A DNA stretch of 64,000 bases from Thalassococcus arenae (GTDB taxonomy: Bacteria > Pseudomonadota > Alphaproteobacteria > Rhodobacterales > Rhodobacteraceae). Both the position numbers and the translations under genes were made by a program. Location of the stretch: positions 62,001 to 126,000 of the forward strand of contig NZ_JAHRWL010000001.1 in assembly GCF_019104745.1 (NCBI RefSeq), given 5' to 3'. This document shows positions 1 through 7,047 of the stretch, piece by piece (position 1 is the stretch's first letter; every line of letters begins with the position of its first letter). The notes below the pieces were generated by a model, which saw only the letters and a program-made list of their open reading frames with translations, was not told the origin of the DNA and did no database searches.

Positions 1-975
1 CCGATAGTCGCCGACCCGCGGATCCGCCTGCAGCTGCTCGGCGAAAAGCCGGGCGGCATCCTCGACAAAAATCGGGTTGGCGGCATTCAACTCGGCAAAC
101 GCCTGTTCATCCTCGCGCTTGACCATCACCTGGGTCTCGGTCGGCACCGCGCGGCGGCACATGTCGACCAGATCCTCGAACCACAGGCATTCGCTGCCCG
201 TCAACTCGACCGACAGGCGCGCGACGGAACGCTGCGAATGCGGCGTCGCCAGCTGGCCGCGCGCGCGCCGCGCGTGTTCGCTCAACTCCAGTGAACAGGG
301 GCAGGTCGAGCTGTAGACGTAATCGACATGCATGATCTTGCGCCGCACGCCGGCTGCTTCGACCAGTTCCAGCGCGATATCGTAATACTGGTAACCCGTG
401 AGACCCGAGCGCAGGCTTTCCACCTTCATCGGAAAACTGAGCCGCATCATGATCCGCGCATCAAAACTTTCCAGATCGCTCTTGTAATCGTCCAGGGCCG
501 CCTCGATCACCTCGAAGCTGAAGGTCTTGTCGGCGTGGGCATAGAACGATCGCATGATGCGAGACATATTGATGCCCTTCTTGTCGGCATCGAGGCTCAC
601 CGTACCGGTGACGCTGGTTTCAAGCGTCAGATCGCCGTTGTCGCGGGTGTGGTACTGGATCGGCAGGCGGAAGTTCGAGATACCGACATGCTGGATCGCG
701 CGGTTTTCGCCGCGGATCAGCGAACTGGGGCCATTCTGCAGATCGGGCAAAGACGCCTTGTAGGCGGGCGTGACACGGAAATCGGTCGGGTATTGTCTTG
801 CCAGATCGGGATAGGCTTCGGGCGCGGCACCAGGAACGAGACGGGCGACGACCGGATCAAGCGCGTCGATCTCGGCATCATGCGCCTTGCCGGCCCAACG
901 CCGCAGCACAGCGAGGGCCTGTTCGGCTTCTTCGCGGCTCGGCTTGCGGTCTAGATCGGGCGTGAAAATGTTCAT
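1..975 (-). CDS. folE2: GTP cyclohydrolase FolE2 (partial, C-terminus outside window)
   Basis: Converts GTP to 7,8-dihydroneopterin triphosphate, the entry step to folate (and queuosine) synthesis, as the metal-flexible alternative to FolE. About 325 residues are visible from the ATG at 975 and the frame runs open off the window start. Recognition rests on the conserved stretches SLDADKKGINMSRI, the MRSFYAHADKTF region and the Cys-rich block STCPCSLELS, where FolE2 enzymes carry their catalytic cysteine. A GGGAGG ribosome site lies 5 nt before the ATG. It is transcribed in the same direction as metZ, 123 bp downstream of it, so read-through is possible. The stop codon is not in the window. 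Confidence 0.93.
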   Translation of the reverse strand, partial: MNIFTPDLDRKPSREEAEQALAVLRRWAGKAHDAEIDALDPVVARLVPGAAPEAYPDLARQYPTDFRVTPAYKASLPDLQNGPSSLIRGENRAIQHVGISNFRLPIQYHTRDNGDLTLETSVTGTVSLDADKKGINMSRIMRSFYAHADKTFSFEVIEAALDDYKSDLESFDARIMMRLSFPMKVESLRSGLTGYQYYDIALELVEAAGVRRKIMHVDYVYSSTCPCSLELSEHARRARGQLATPHSQRSVARLSVELTGSECLWFEDLVDMCRRAVPTETQVMVKREDEQAFAELNAANPIFVEDAARLFAEQLQADPRVGDYR

Positions 976-1098
976 CTGGGCCTCCCTGGCCGTCTGTACA
1001 CTGAACGTAGGCGCACCCGCCTACAAATTCCATGTCAGTGTTACGGAGAAAGATGCCGATCGGTTCACTCTTTTCTGTCGATTTGACGCCGGTTTGCG

Positions 1099-2277
1099 TC
1101 AAACCGCGTCGAGCGCCGCCAGGATATCCGCAACCAGATCGTCGGGATCCTCGATACCGACCGACAGTCGAACAAGTCCATCGCCGAACCCCATGGCTGC
1201 GCGCTGCTCTGGCGTAAGCCGCTGATGGGTTGTGGTCGCAGGATGCGTCGCAATGGACTTGGCATCGCCCAGATTGTTCGAGATCACAAACACTTGCAGT
1301 GCGTTTAAAAAACGGAACGCCGCGGCTTTTCCACCGCCGAGGACGATCGACAGCATCGTGCCGCCCGCGCCCATCTGGCGTTGCGCCAGCGCATAGTCCG
1401 GATGGCTGGCAAGTCCGGGATAGATCACCCGCTGGATCTTGGCATGACCATCGACCGCTTCGGCGATGGCCTTTGCGCCCGCGGTCTGCGCACGCACCCG
1501 CAGGTCGATGGTTTCCAGACCCTTCAGCATGACCCAGGCGGTGAACGGGCTCATCGAGCCGCCGGTATGCTTCATGTAGGGCTCGATCTTTCCCCGGATG
1601 ATGTCGCGCGGCCCCAGGATGACCCCGCCCAGTGTCCGACCCTGTCCGTCGATATGTTTTGTCGCCGAATATACAACAATATCAGCTCCTTGCTCGATGG
1701 CCTTCGAGTAAATCGGAGTGGAAAAGACGTTGTCGACCACCACCCATGCACCGACGGCATGTGCAATCGCGGATATTGCTTCGATATCAACAAGTTCCAG
1801 CGTCGGATTTGACATGGACTCGAAGAATACGAGCGTGGTTTCCGGCCGGACCGCAGCGCGCCACGCATCCAGATCACCGCCATCGACGAAGGTCACCTCG
1901 ACCCCGAATCGCGGCAGGATCTCTTGCAACACATAGAGGCACGACCCGAACAACGCACGCGCCGAAACCACGTGGTCGCCGGCCTTCAACAAGGCCGACA
2001 GCGCGCCGGAAACCGCAGCCATGCCCGACGCCGTTGCAAAGGCATCCTCGGCCCCTTCGAGCAGCGCCATGCGTTCTTCGAACATGGCCACGGTCGGGTT
2101 GCCATAGCGTCCGTAGATGTACTCGTCCGGTCCGGTCTTGATGAAGCGCGCCTCGGCAGCTTCGGCGGTGTCGTAGACGAACCCTTGCGTAAGAAAGATC
2201 GCTTCGCTGACCTCGCCCCACTGGCTGCGCTTGGTGCCGCCATGCACGAGGTTGGTGCGTTTGCCCCGTTTGGTCAT
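1099..2277 (-). CDS. metZ: O-succinylhomoserine sulfhydrylase MetZ
   Basis: PLP enzyme of the Cys/Met-metabolism family that makes homocysteine from O-succinylhomoserine and sulfide, the direct sulfhydrylation step of methionine synthesis. The 392-residue length fits. The PLP lysine is in SATKHIDGQGR (K207), and the N-terminus (TNLVHGGTKRSQWGE) is typical of MetZ. The start at 2277 was chosen over an upstream in-frame start at 2328 because GGAGGA sits about 6 nt before it and because the upstream stretch is the terminator of a SAM-II riboswitch leader. Riboswitch control by SAM is strong support for a methionine role. Cystathionine gamma-synthase is the closest alternative; the SAM-II context favours MetZ. 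Confidence 0.94.
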   Translation of the reverse strand: MTKRGKRTNLVHGGTKRSQWGEVSEAIFLTQGFVYDTAEAAEARFIKTGPDEYIYGRYGNPTVAMFEERMALLEGAEDAFATASGMAAVSGALSALLKAGDHVVSARALFGSCLYVLQEILPRFGVEVTFVDGGDLDAWRAAVRPETTLVFFESMSNPTLELVDIEAISAIAHAVGAWVVVDNVFSTPIYSKAIEQGADIVVYSATKHIDGQGRTLGGVILGPRDIIRGKIEPYMKHTGGSMSPFTAWVMLKGLETIDLRVRAQTAGAKAIAEAVDGHAKIQRVIYPGLASHPDYALAQRQMGAGGTMLSIVLGGGKAAAFRFLNALQVFVISNNLGDAKSIATHPATTTHQRLTPEQRAAMGFGDGLVRLSVGIEDPDDLVADILAALDAV

Positions 2278-2304
2278 GTTCCGTCCTCCGGGCCCCAGGC
2301 CCAA

Positions 2305-2340
2305 CAAAAAAGCCCCGATCGCGGTCAAGCGAAAGGAGCC
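2305..2340 (-). terminator. intrinsic terminator in the metZ leader
   Basis: On the minus strand GCTCC-TT-TCGC, loop TTGACC, GCGA-TC-GGGGC is followed by six T (2311-2306). The hairpin (2339-2312) sits between the SAM-II aptamer and the metZ ribosome site, the arrangement of a transcription attenuator that switches metZ off when SAM is bound. Confidence 0.85.
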
Positions 2341-2360
2341 CTTCGTCCGACCTCTTTAGC
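2329..2360 (-). promoter_or_regulatory. predicted antiterminator hairpin of the metZ attenuator
   Basis: Minus-strand arm GCTAAAGAGGTC (2360-2349) can pair with GGCTCCTTTCGC (2340-2329) across an 8-nt loop, with 10 of 12 positions pairing including G-U. The 5' arm contains the aptamer's GCTAAAG element and the 3' arm is the 5' half of the terminator. The three structures therefore exclude one another. The pairing is read from sequence; the mechanism is inference. Confidence 0.65.
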
Positions 2361-2402
2361 GGCATGTTTTACGTGGCCCGCAATCCGGTAACAAATCGCC
2401 AC
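2351..2402 (-). promoter_or_regulatory. SAM-II riboswitch aptamer (metZ leader)
   Basis: On the minus strand the leader has P1 arms GTGGC (2402-2398) and GCCAC (2377-2373), a loop with GATTTGTTACCGGATTGC, then ACGTAAAAC and the 3' element GCTAAAG. This order and these conserved pieces match SAM-II (metA element) aptamers, known in alphaproteobacteria before metA, metX and metZ genes. It lies about 75 nt before the metZ start. The 3' strand overlaps an antiterminator arm, see the separate entries. Confidence 0.9.
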
Positions 2403-2524
2403 AGGCATTTCGATAGAGCCCCCCGCGCAACAGGTCAAGACCGTTACGCAACCGTAATACCCCCTTCACCTTTGCGTCGTAGTCTTCGCTTACCCGCACT
2501 GCACAACATGTTGTGGAGCGTTCC

Positions 2525-3451
2525 ATGCCCCTGTTGCCAGTTTCCGTTATGCCGACCGGCTTGACCCTGCAAGGTCAGACAGTCGATCCGATGCCGGAAA
2601 TGCGCCGGCTCCTCGATCGGACGCCGGGCGCGGTATGTGTCATGGTGCATGGCTTTAAGTATCTTCCGGGGCACCCGAGACACTGCCCGCATGCAGGCAT
2701 CCTTTCCGCCTCTCCTGCGCGCAACACTGCCCGCGTTGTCAGCTGGCCCCGGCACCTGCACGCCGGTGTCCGTCGCGATACGTCCATCGGAGTTGCCTTC
2801 GGTTGGCCGGCCCGCGCTTCGATCTGGAACGCCTATGACCGGGCCTTGCAGGCCGGCGACGCGTTGGCGGCGTTTCTTGCCGCAATCCGCCGGCATGCAC
2901 CCGCGCGTCCCATTCGGCTTGTCGCCCATTCGCTTGGCGCACGGGTGGCGCTGCGGGCCATCGCGCAGTCGCGCCCGAATACTGTCGAAACCGCCATCCT
3001 TCTTGCCGCCGCCGAATATGCCGGCCTGGCCGAAGCGGCGCTGGACGACAGCGGCACCCGCGTTCTCAATGTGTGCAGCCGGGAAAACGATGTTTTCGAT
3101 TTCCTGATGGAACTGCTGATCCGCGCACCAAGATCGGGCGACCGGATGATCGGCCACCGTCCACTTGGCGCTGCCGGTTGCACGACCTTGCAGATTGACG
3201 ATCCGGCGAGCCTGGCTGCGATTGCCCGTATCGGCTTTCCGGTTGCACCGCCTTCACGACGCGTCTGCCACTGGTCGGCCTATCTGCGGCCCGGGCTTTT
3301 CCCGCTCTATCGCGCCGTGCTCGACGGGACGTTGTCGCTGAGCCGGCTGAAGGCAGTGCTTCCCTCGGACGCAGGCCCGCGTTGGTCGTTGTTGCGCCCG
3401 AACCGACCGGTCTCGCCCCGGGGTCTGCCCGCATTCCCGGCATCGCGGTGA
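2525..3451 (+). CDS. alpha/beta hydrolase
   Basis: A 308-residue protein with an alpha/beta-hydrolase signature: an oxyanion-type VMVHGFKY segment near residue 37 and the nucleophile elbow AHSLGAR near residue 137. Substrate is unknown. The ATG at 2525 follows a GGAG and is preferred over a start 12 nt upstream. It stands alone, divergent from metZ, and ends 92 bp before the Kef-type antiporter. No signal peptide is evident, so a cytosolic esterase, lipase or thioesterase role is possible, but nothing in the sequence fixes it. Confidence 0.8.
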   Translation: MPLLPVSVMPTGLTLQGQTVDPMPEMRRLLDRTPGAVCVMVHGFKYLPGHPRHCPHAGILSASPARNTARVVSWPRHLHAGVRRDTSIGVAFGWPARASIWNAYDRALQAGDALAAFLAAIRRHAPARPIRLVAHSLGARVALRAIAQSRPNTVETAILLAAAEYAGLAEAALDDSGTRVLNVCSRENDVFDFLMELLIRAPRSGDRMIGHRPLGAAGCTTLQIDDPASLAAIARIGFPVAPPSRRVCHWSAYLRPGLFPLYRAVLDGTLSLSRLKAVLPSDAGPRWSLLRPNRPVSPRGLPAFPASR

Positions 3452-3543
3452 AACCCGGCGGTCAGTGCCTCTTGCATCGCGCCGACCTGTTGCCAATCCT
3501 GCCCTGCTGACCCACAGTTGCGGTGTTTCAAAAAGGAATCCGC

Positions 3544-5424
3544 ATGGAATCGTTTCTGCTTCAGGCGTCCGTGTTTCTGGCTGCCGCGGTGATCGCGGTT
3601 CCGGTCGCGGCACGTCTTGGACTAGGGTCGGTTCTGGGGTACCTCGCCGCCGGTTTGATCATCGGGCCGGGACTGGGCCTTGTGGCCGACACGACCGACC
3701 TTCAGCATTTCGCCGAATTCGGCGTGGTCATGATGCTGTTTCTGATCGGGCTGGAACTGGAACCGCGGGCGCTCTGGGACATGCGCCACCGGCTGATCGG
3801 TTTGGGCGGCTTGCAGATCGTGCTGACGGCCGCTGCCGTCATGGCCGGCGCCATTGTGCTGGGCCTGGCGTGGCAAACCGCGCTTGCAGTGGGTATGATC
3901 CTCGCCCTGTCTTCGACAGCGATCGTGTTGCAGACACTGAACGAAAAGAACCTGATGCAAACCCAGGGCGGACGATCCGCCTTTTCGGTTCTGCTGACCC
4001 AGGACATCGCGGTGATCCCGATGCTGATCGCGCTGCCGCTTCTGGCGGTGGCCGCGCCGGTCACGCTGGGCCCCGACGGATCGATCCAGCGCGCGGCTGC
4101 CGATCATGCCGCCGACGCGCACCACACGATGAGCCTGGTCGCGGGCCTGCCGGGTTGGGGCGTGGCCCTGGTGACCCTGGCTGTCATTGCCGGAATCATC
4201 CTGGCGGGGATTTATGGCGCGCGTCCGCTGTTCCGCTTCATCCATTCCGCCCATCTGCCCGAGATGTTCACCGCCGTGGCGCTGCTGATCGTGGTCGGCA
4301 TCAGTTTCCTGATGCTTCTGGTCGGGCTGTCGCCCGCGCTCGGATCCTTCCTGGCCGGCGTGGTATTGGCGAACTCGGAGTTTCGACACGAGCTGGAATC
4401 CGACATCGAGCCGTTCAAGGGGCTGCTTCTGGGGCTGTTTTTCATCACCGTGGGCGCCGGGATCGACGTGCCGGGCCTGCTGGCCGAACCGGTCACCATC
4501 CTGGGCCTCGCGCTAGGCGTGATCGTTCTCAAGGGCGCGATCCTCTACGGTCTCGGGCTCCTTTTCGGCTTGCGAAGGCGTAATCTGTGGCTGTTCACGC
4601 TGAGCCTGGCGCAAGCCGGCGAATTCGGCTTCGTGCTGATTTCCTTCGCCGCACAGCAAAACGTGGTCACGACATCGCTGGGCAGCCGGCTGTTGCTGGT
4701 CGTGGCTTTGTCGATGCTGATCACGCCGCTGCTTTTTCTTCTGTACGACTGGCTGTCGGGGCGGATGGAAGAGACAAGCGAAACGCACGATCCGGACGAA
4801 ATCGACGAGGAAGGCCCTGTCATCATCGCGGGCATCGGGCGGTTCGGCCAGATCGTCAACCGGCTGGTGCAAAGCACGGGCCACAAGACCGTGGTGATCG
4901 ACCACGACATGAAGACGATCCAGCTGATGCGGAAATTCGGCTACAAGGGCTTTTTCGGAGATCCGACACGGCCCGAATTGCTGCACGCCGCCGGTATCGA
5001 AAAGGCCAAGGTTCTGGTCGCCGCGCTGGACGATCCGAAATCGGTGGTCAAACTGGTCGCCTATGCGCGACGCGTGCGTCCCGATATCCACATCGTCGCC
5101 CGCGCGCGCGACCGTACCCATGTCTATGCGCTGTACCAGGCAGGAGCCAACGACATCGTGCGCGAGATGTTCGACAGCAGTTTGCGGGCCGGGCGCTACG
5201 TGCTCGAGAATATCGGCATGTCGGAATACGAGGCCGCCGTGGCCGAAGAAACCTTTTTCCACCACGACCGGCAAACGGTGCGGGAACTGGCGCAGCTATG
5301 GGATCCATCCATATCCGCAACAGAAAACGCCGCTTATATCAAACGTGCGCGGGAACTGGAGAAGGACCTCGAAACAGCGCTCTACTCGGCTTTGGAACAG
5401 CGCGGAAAGCAGGACGCAGCCTGA
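3544..5424 (+). CDS. CPA2-family K+/H+ antiporter (KefB/KefC type)
   Basis: Monovalent cation:proton antiporter of the inner membrane, 626 residues. The first about 390 residues are hydrophobic (Na+/H+ exchanger fold, with GLIIGPGLGL near residue 37 and ILALSSTAIVLQTL near 120). The last 200 form a soluble TrkA-N domain that starts VIIAGIGRFGQ (GxGxxG at about residue 430) and should bind NAD(H) or nucleotide. The family exports K+ and is gated by glutathione adducts in KefB/C; gating here is inferred. The start was taken at ATG 3544 after AAAGGAA, not at the alternative codon 21 nt upstream. The ancillary KefF/KefG quinone reductase gene is not next to it. Confidence 0.9.
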   Translation: MESFLLQASVFLAAAVIAVPVAARLGLGSVLGYLAAGLIIGPGLGLVADTTDLQHFAEFGVVMMLFLIGLELEPRALWDMRHRLIGLGGLQIVLTAAAVMAGAIVLGLAWQTALAVGMILALSSTAIVLQTLNEKNLMQTQGGRSAFSVLLTQDIAVIPMLIALPLLAVAAPVTLGPDGSIQRAAADHAADAHHTMSLVAGLPGWGVALVTLAVIAGIILAGIYGARPLFRFIHSAHLPEMFTAVALLIVVGISFLMLLVGLSPALGSFLAGVVLANSEFRHELESDIEPFKGLLLGLFFITVGAGIDVPGLLAEPVTILGLALGVIVLKGAILYGLGLLFGLRRRNLWLFTLSLAQAGEFGFVLISFAAQQNVVTTSLGSRLLLVVALSMLITPLLFLLYDWLSGRMEETSETHDPDEIDEEGPVIIAGIGRFGQIVNRLVQSTGHKTVVIDHDMKTIQLMRKFGYKGFFGDPTRPELLHAAGIEKAKVLVAALDDPKSVVKLVAYARRVRPDIHIVARARDRTHVYALYQAGANDIVREMFDSSLRAGRYVLENIGMSEYEAAVAEETFFHHDRQTVRELAQLWDPSISATENAAYIKRARELEKDLETALYSALEQRGKQDAA

Positions 5425-5433
5425 CACCCCAAC

Positions 5434-5468
5434 AAAAAGGCCGCGCGGGGTATCCGCACGGCCTTGTG
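5434..5468 (-). terminator. intrinsic terminator between antiporter gene and carD
   Basis: Inverted repeat AAGGCCG (5437-5443) / CGGCCTT (5459-5465) with an inner GCGG/CCGC. Read on the minus strand it ends in TTTTT, so it terminates carD. It may also act weakly on the convergent antiporter transcript. Confidence 0.75.
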
Positions 5469-5488
5469 TTCGTCTGTCGTGGTATCGA

Positions 5489-5998
5489 TCAGGCCGCGCG
5501 GCGGCCCAGAACTTCGTCGACCTGACGCGCTGCGGCCACTTCGTCGCCACCAGAAACGGCCGCCACTTCGCGGGTCAACCGCTCCAGCGCCGCTTCGTAC
5601 AGCTGACGTTCGGAGTAGCTCTGCTCGCGCTGGTCGTCCGAGCGGTGCAGGTCGCGCACCACTTCGGCAATGGCGATCAGGTCGCCGGAATTGATCTTCT
5701 GCTCGTATTCCTGGGCACGGCGCGACCACATGGCGCGCTTGACCTTGGCCTTGCCCTTGAGCGTCTTCATCGCCTGGCTCACGACGTCGGGCGAACTGAG
5801 CGAGCGCATGCCGATCTCGGTCGCCTTGTGGGTCGGAACGCGCAGGGTCATCTTGTCTTTTTCGAAGGAGATCACGAACAGTTCCAGGCTGATGCCGGCG
5901 ATTTCCTGCTCCTCGATCGATACGATCTGCCCAACGCCATGGGCGGGGTAGACCACGTAGTCGTTGGGGCGGAATTCGGATTTCTTCGACTTGCTCAT
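5489..5998 (-). CDS. carD: CarD-family transcriptional regulator
   Basis: A 169-residue CarD/CdnL-type protein that binds the RNA polymerase beta subunit and stabilises open complexes, often at rRNA and housekeeping promoters. The N-terminal RNA-polymerase-interaction domain is clear (FRPNDYVVYPAHGVGQI at residues 9-25, then PTHKATEIGMRSL). The C-terminal helical domain carries the basic AMWSRRAQEYEQKI segment. Length and order match alphaproteobacterial CarD. It sits downstream of fdxA on the same strand but 274 bp away, so it probably has its own promoter in that gap. Confidence 0.95.
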   Translation of the reverse strand: MSKSKKSEFRPNDYVVYPAHGVGQIVSIEEQEIAGISLELFVISFEKDKMTLRVPTHKATEIGMRSLSSPDVVSQAMKTLKGKAKVKRAMWSRRAQEYEQKINSGDLIAIAEVVRDLHRSDDQREQSYSERQLYEAALERLTREVAAVSGGDEVAAARQVDEVLGRRAA

Positions 5999-6184
5999 AC
6001 GCTATCGTCCTCGCGTTTCACCAGGTTGCAGGCCGCACAAAACGCGAGCGGGGATCAAAGATTCCCGTTCACGTGTCATCGTCAGCTTGATTGTCGACCG
6101 GAGCAGTGGTTCACCCCGGAGCCCGAAACGTGGTCTGTTCATACGTTGAGACAGTTTAACATATTCAAAGGTCCGAAAACAGCG

Positions 6185-6202
6185 ATGACGTAAAAACGTC
6201 AT
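6185..6202. repeat. 7-bp-arm inverted repeat in the carD-fdxA gap
   Basis: ATGACGT / ACGTCAT with a 4-nt A-rich spacer, in an AT-rich stretch of the 274-bp gap between fdxA and carD. It lacks an adjacent T run on the minus strand, so it looks more like an operator than a terminator. No regulator can be named. Confidence 0.5.
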
Positions 6203-6272
6203 ATTTCGTATTTTTTCAATATGTTAGAGGCGTCAGCTCACGTGATATCGATGAATATCGGCGCGAATCGGC

Positions 6273-6611
6273 TCAGCCCCCTTCGCCGGGGTTTTCCGAA
6301 AAGTACTTGTCCAGCTTGCCGGCTTCACCGTCGCGCTCCTCGGCCTCGGGCAGCGGGTCTTTCTTGGTGATGATGACCGGCCATGCCTCGGAGTATTTCC
6401 GGTTGAACTCCACCCACTTCTCCATGTCCGGCTCGGTATCGGGCCGGATCGCGTCGGCCGGGCATTCGGGTTCGCAAACGCCACAATCGATGCATTCATC
6501 CGGGTGGATGACCAACATGTTCTCGCCTTCATAGAAACAATCGACCGGGCACACCTCGACGCAATCGGTGTATTTGCAGGCGATGCAATTGTCGGTGACA
6601 ACGTAGGTCAT
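6273..6611 (-). CDS. fdxA: 7Fe ferredoxin FdxA
   Basis: A 112-residue ferredoxin with one [3Fe-4S] and one [4Fe-4S] cluster, a soluble one-electron carrier. The N-terminal half has the two cysteine sets ([18 protein letters not shown] from residue 8 and [12 protein letters not shown] near residue 39), followed by the long C-terminal extension of the FdxA (Azotobacter FdI) type. The MTYVV start at 6611 matches the family; an in-frame ATG two codons upstream is less likely. It lies 55 bp downstream of the S4-domain gene and may be co-transcribed with it and the helicase. Confidence 0.95.
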   Translation of the reverse strand: MTYVVTDNCIACKYTDCVEVCPVDCFYEGENMLVIHPDECIDCGVCEPECPADAIRPDTEPDMEKWVEFNRKYSEAWPVIITKKDPLPEAEERDGEAGKLDKYFSENPGEGG

Positions 6612-6666
6612 GAGCATGGGTCCGCTGGTTCGCGTCTTGATGGGCTAGCTAGACCACCCGGCGCGA

Positions 6667-7047
6667 TCATTCAAGCGCCTGACCACGCATTTGATCCAGC
6701 CTGCGACGATCACGCTTGCTGGGCCGCCCACCGGCTTCGGCCTCGGGCGCCCCCGGATCCGATTGTCGCGGCTTCGGCGGATCGAGATCGTCGTACAAAG
6801 CCCGGGCCTCTGGCGCAGGGCCGCGCCGTTCGCCCAGAACCAGCACGCGGATGATCCGGACCTGGCGGTCCTTCGGAAAGGTCAGCACATCGCCCGGCGC
6901 CACCGCATAGGCCGGCTTGGCGATCACCTGGCCATTGACCCGGCAATGGCCGGACGACACCAGCTTGGCCGCGAGACTGCGCGTCTTGAAGAACCGCGCG
7001 TGCCACAGCCACTTGTCGATGCGCAGCTTGCTTGCCGCCTCGGCCAC
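6667..7047 (-). CDS. S4-domain RNA-binding protein (Hsp15/HslR type)
   Basis: A 126-residue protein with an N-terminal S4 RNA-binding domain (RIDKWLWHARFFKTRSLAAKL from residue 9, then GHCRVNGQ) and a charged, Pro/Arg-rich tail. Hsp15 relatives bind stalled 50S subunits that carry peptidyl-tRNA. The start is GTG at 7047, immediately after the TGA of the helicase gene, so the two are translationally coupled. The tail after residue 75 is longer and less conserved-looking than in E. coli Hsp15. Confidence 0.88.
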   Translation of the reverse strand: MAEAASKLRIDKWLWHARFFKTRSLAAKLVSSGHCRVNGQVIAKPAYAVAPGDVLTFPKDRQVRIIRVLVLGERRGPAPEARALYDDLDPPKPRQSDPGAPEAEAGGRPSKRDRRRLDQMRGQALE

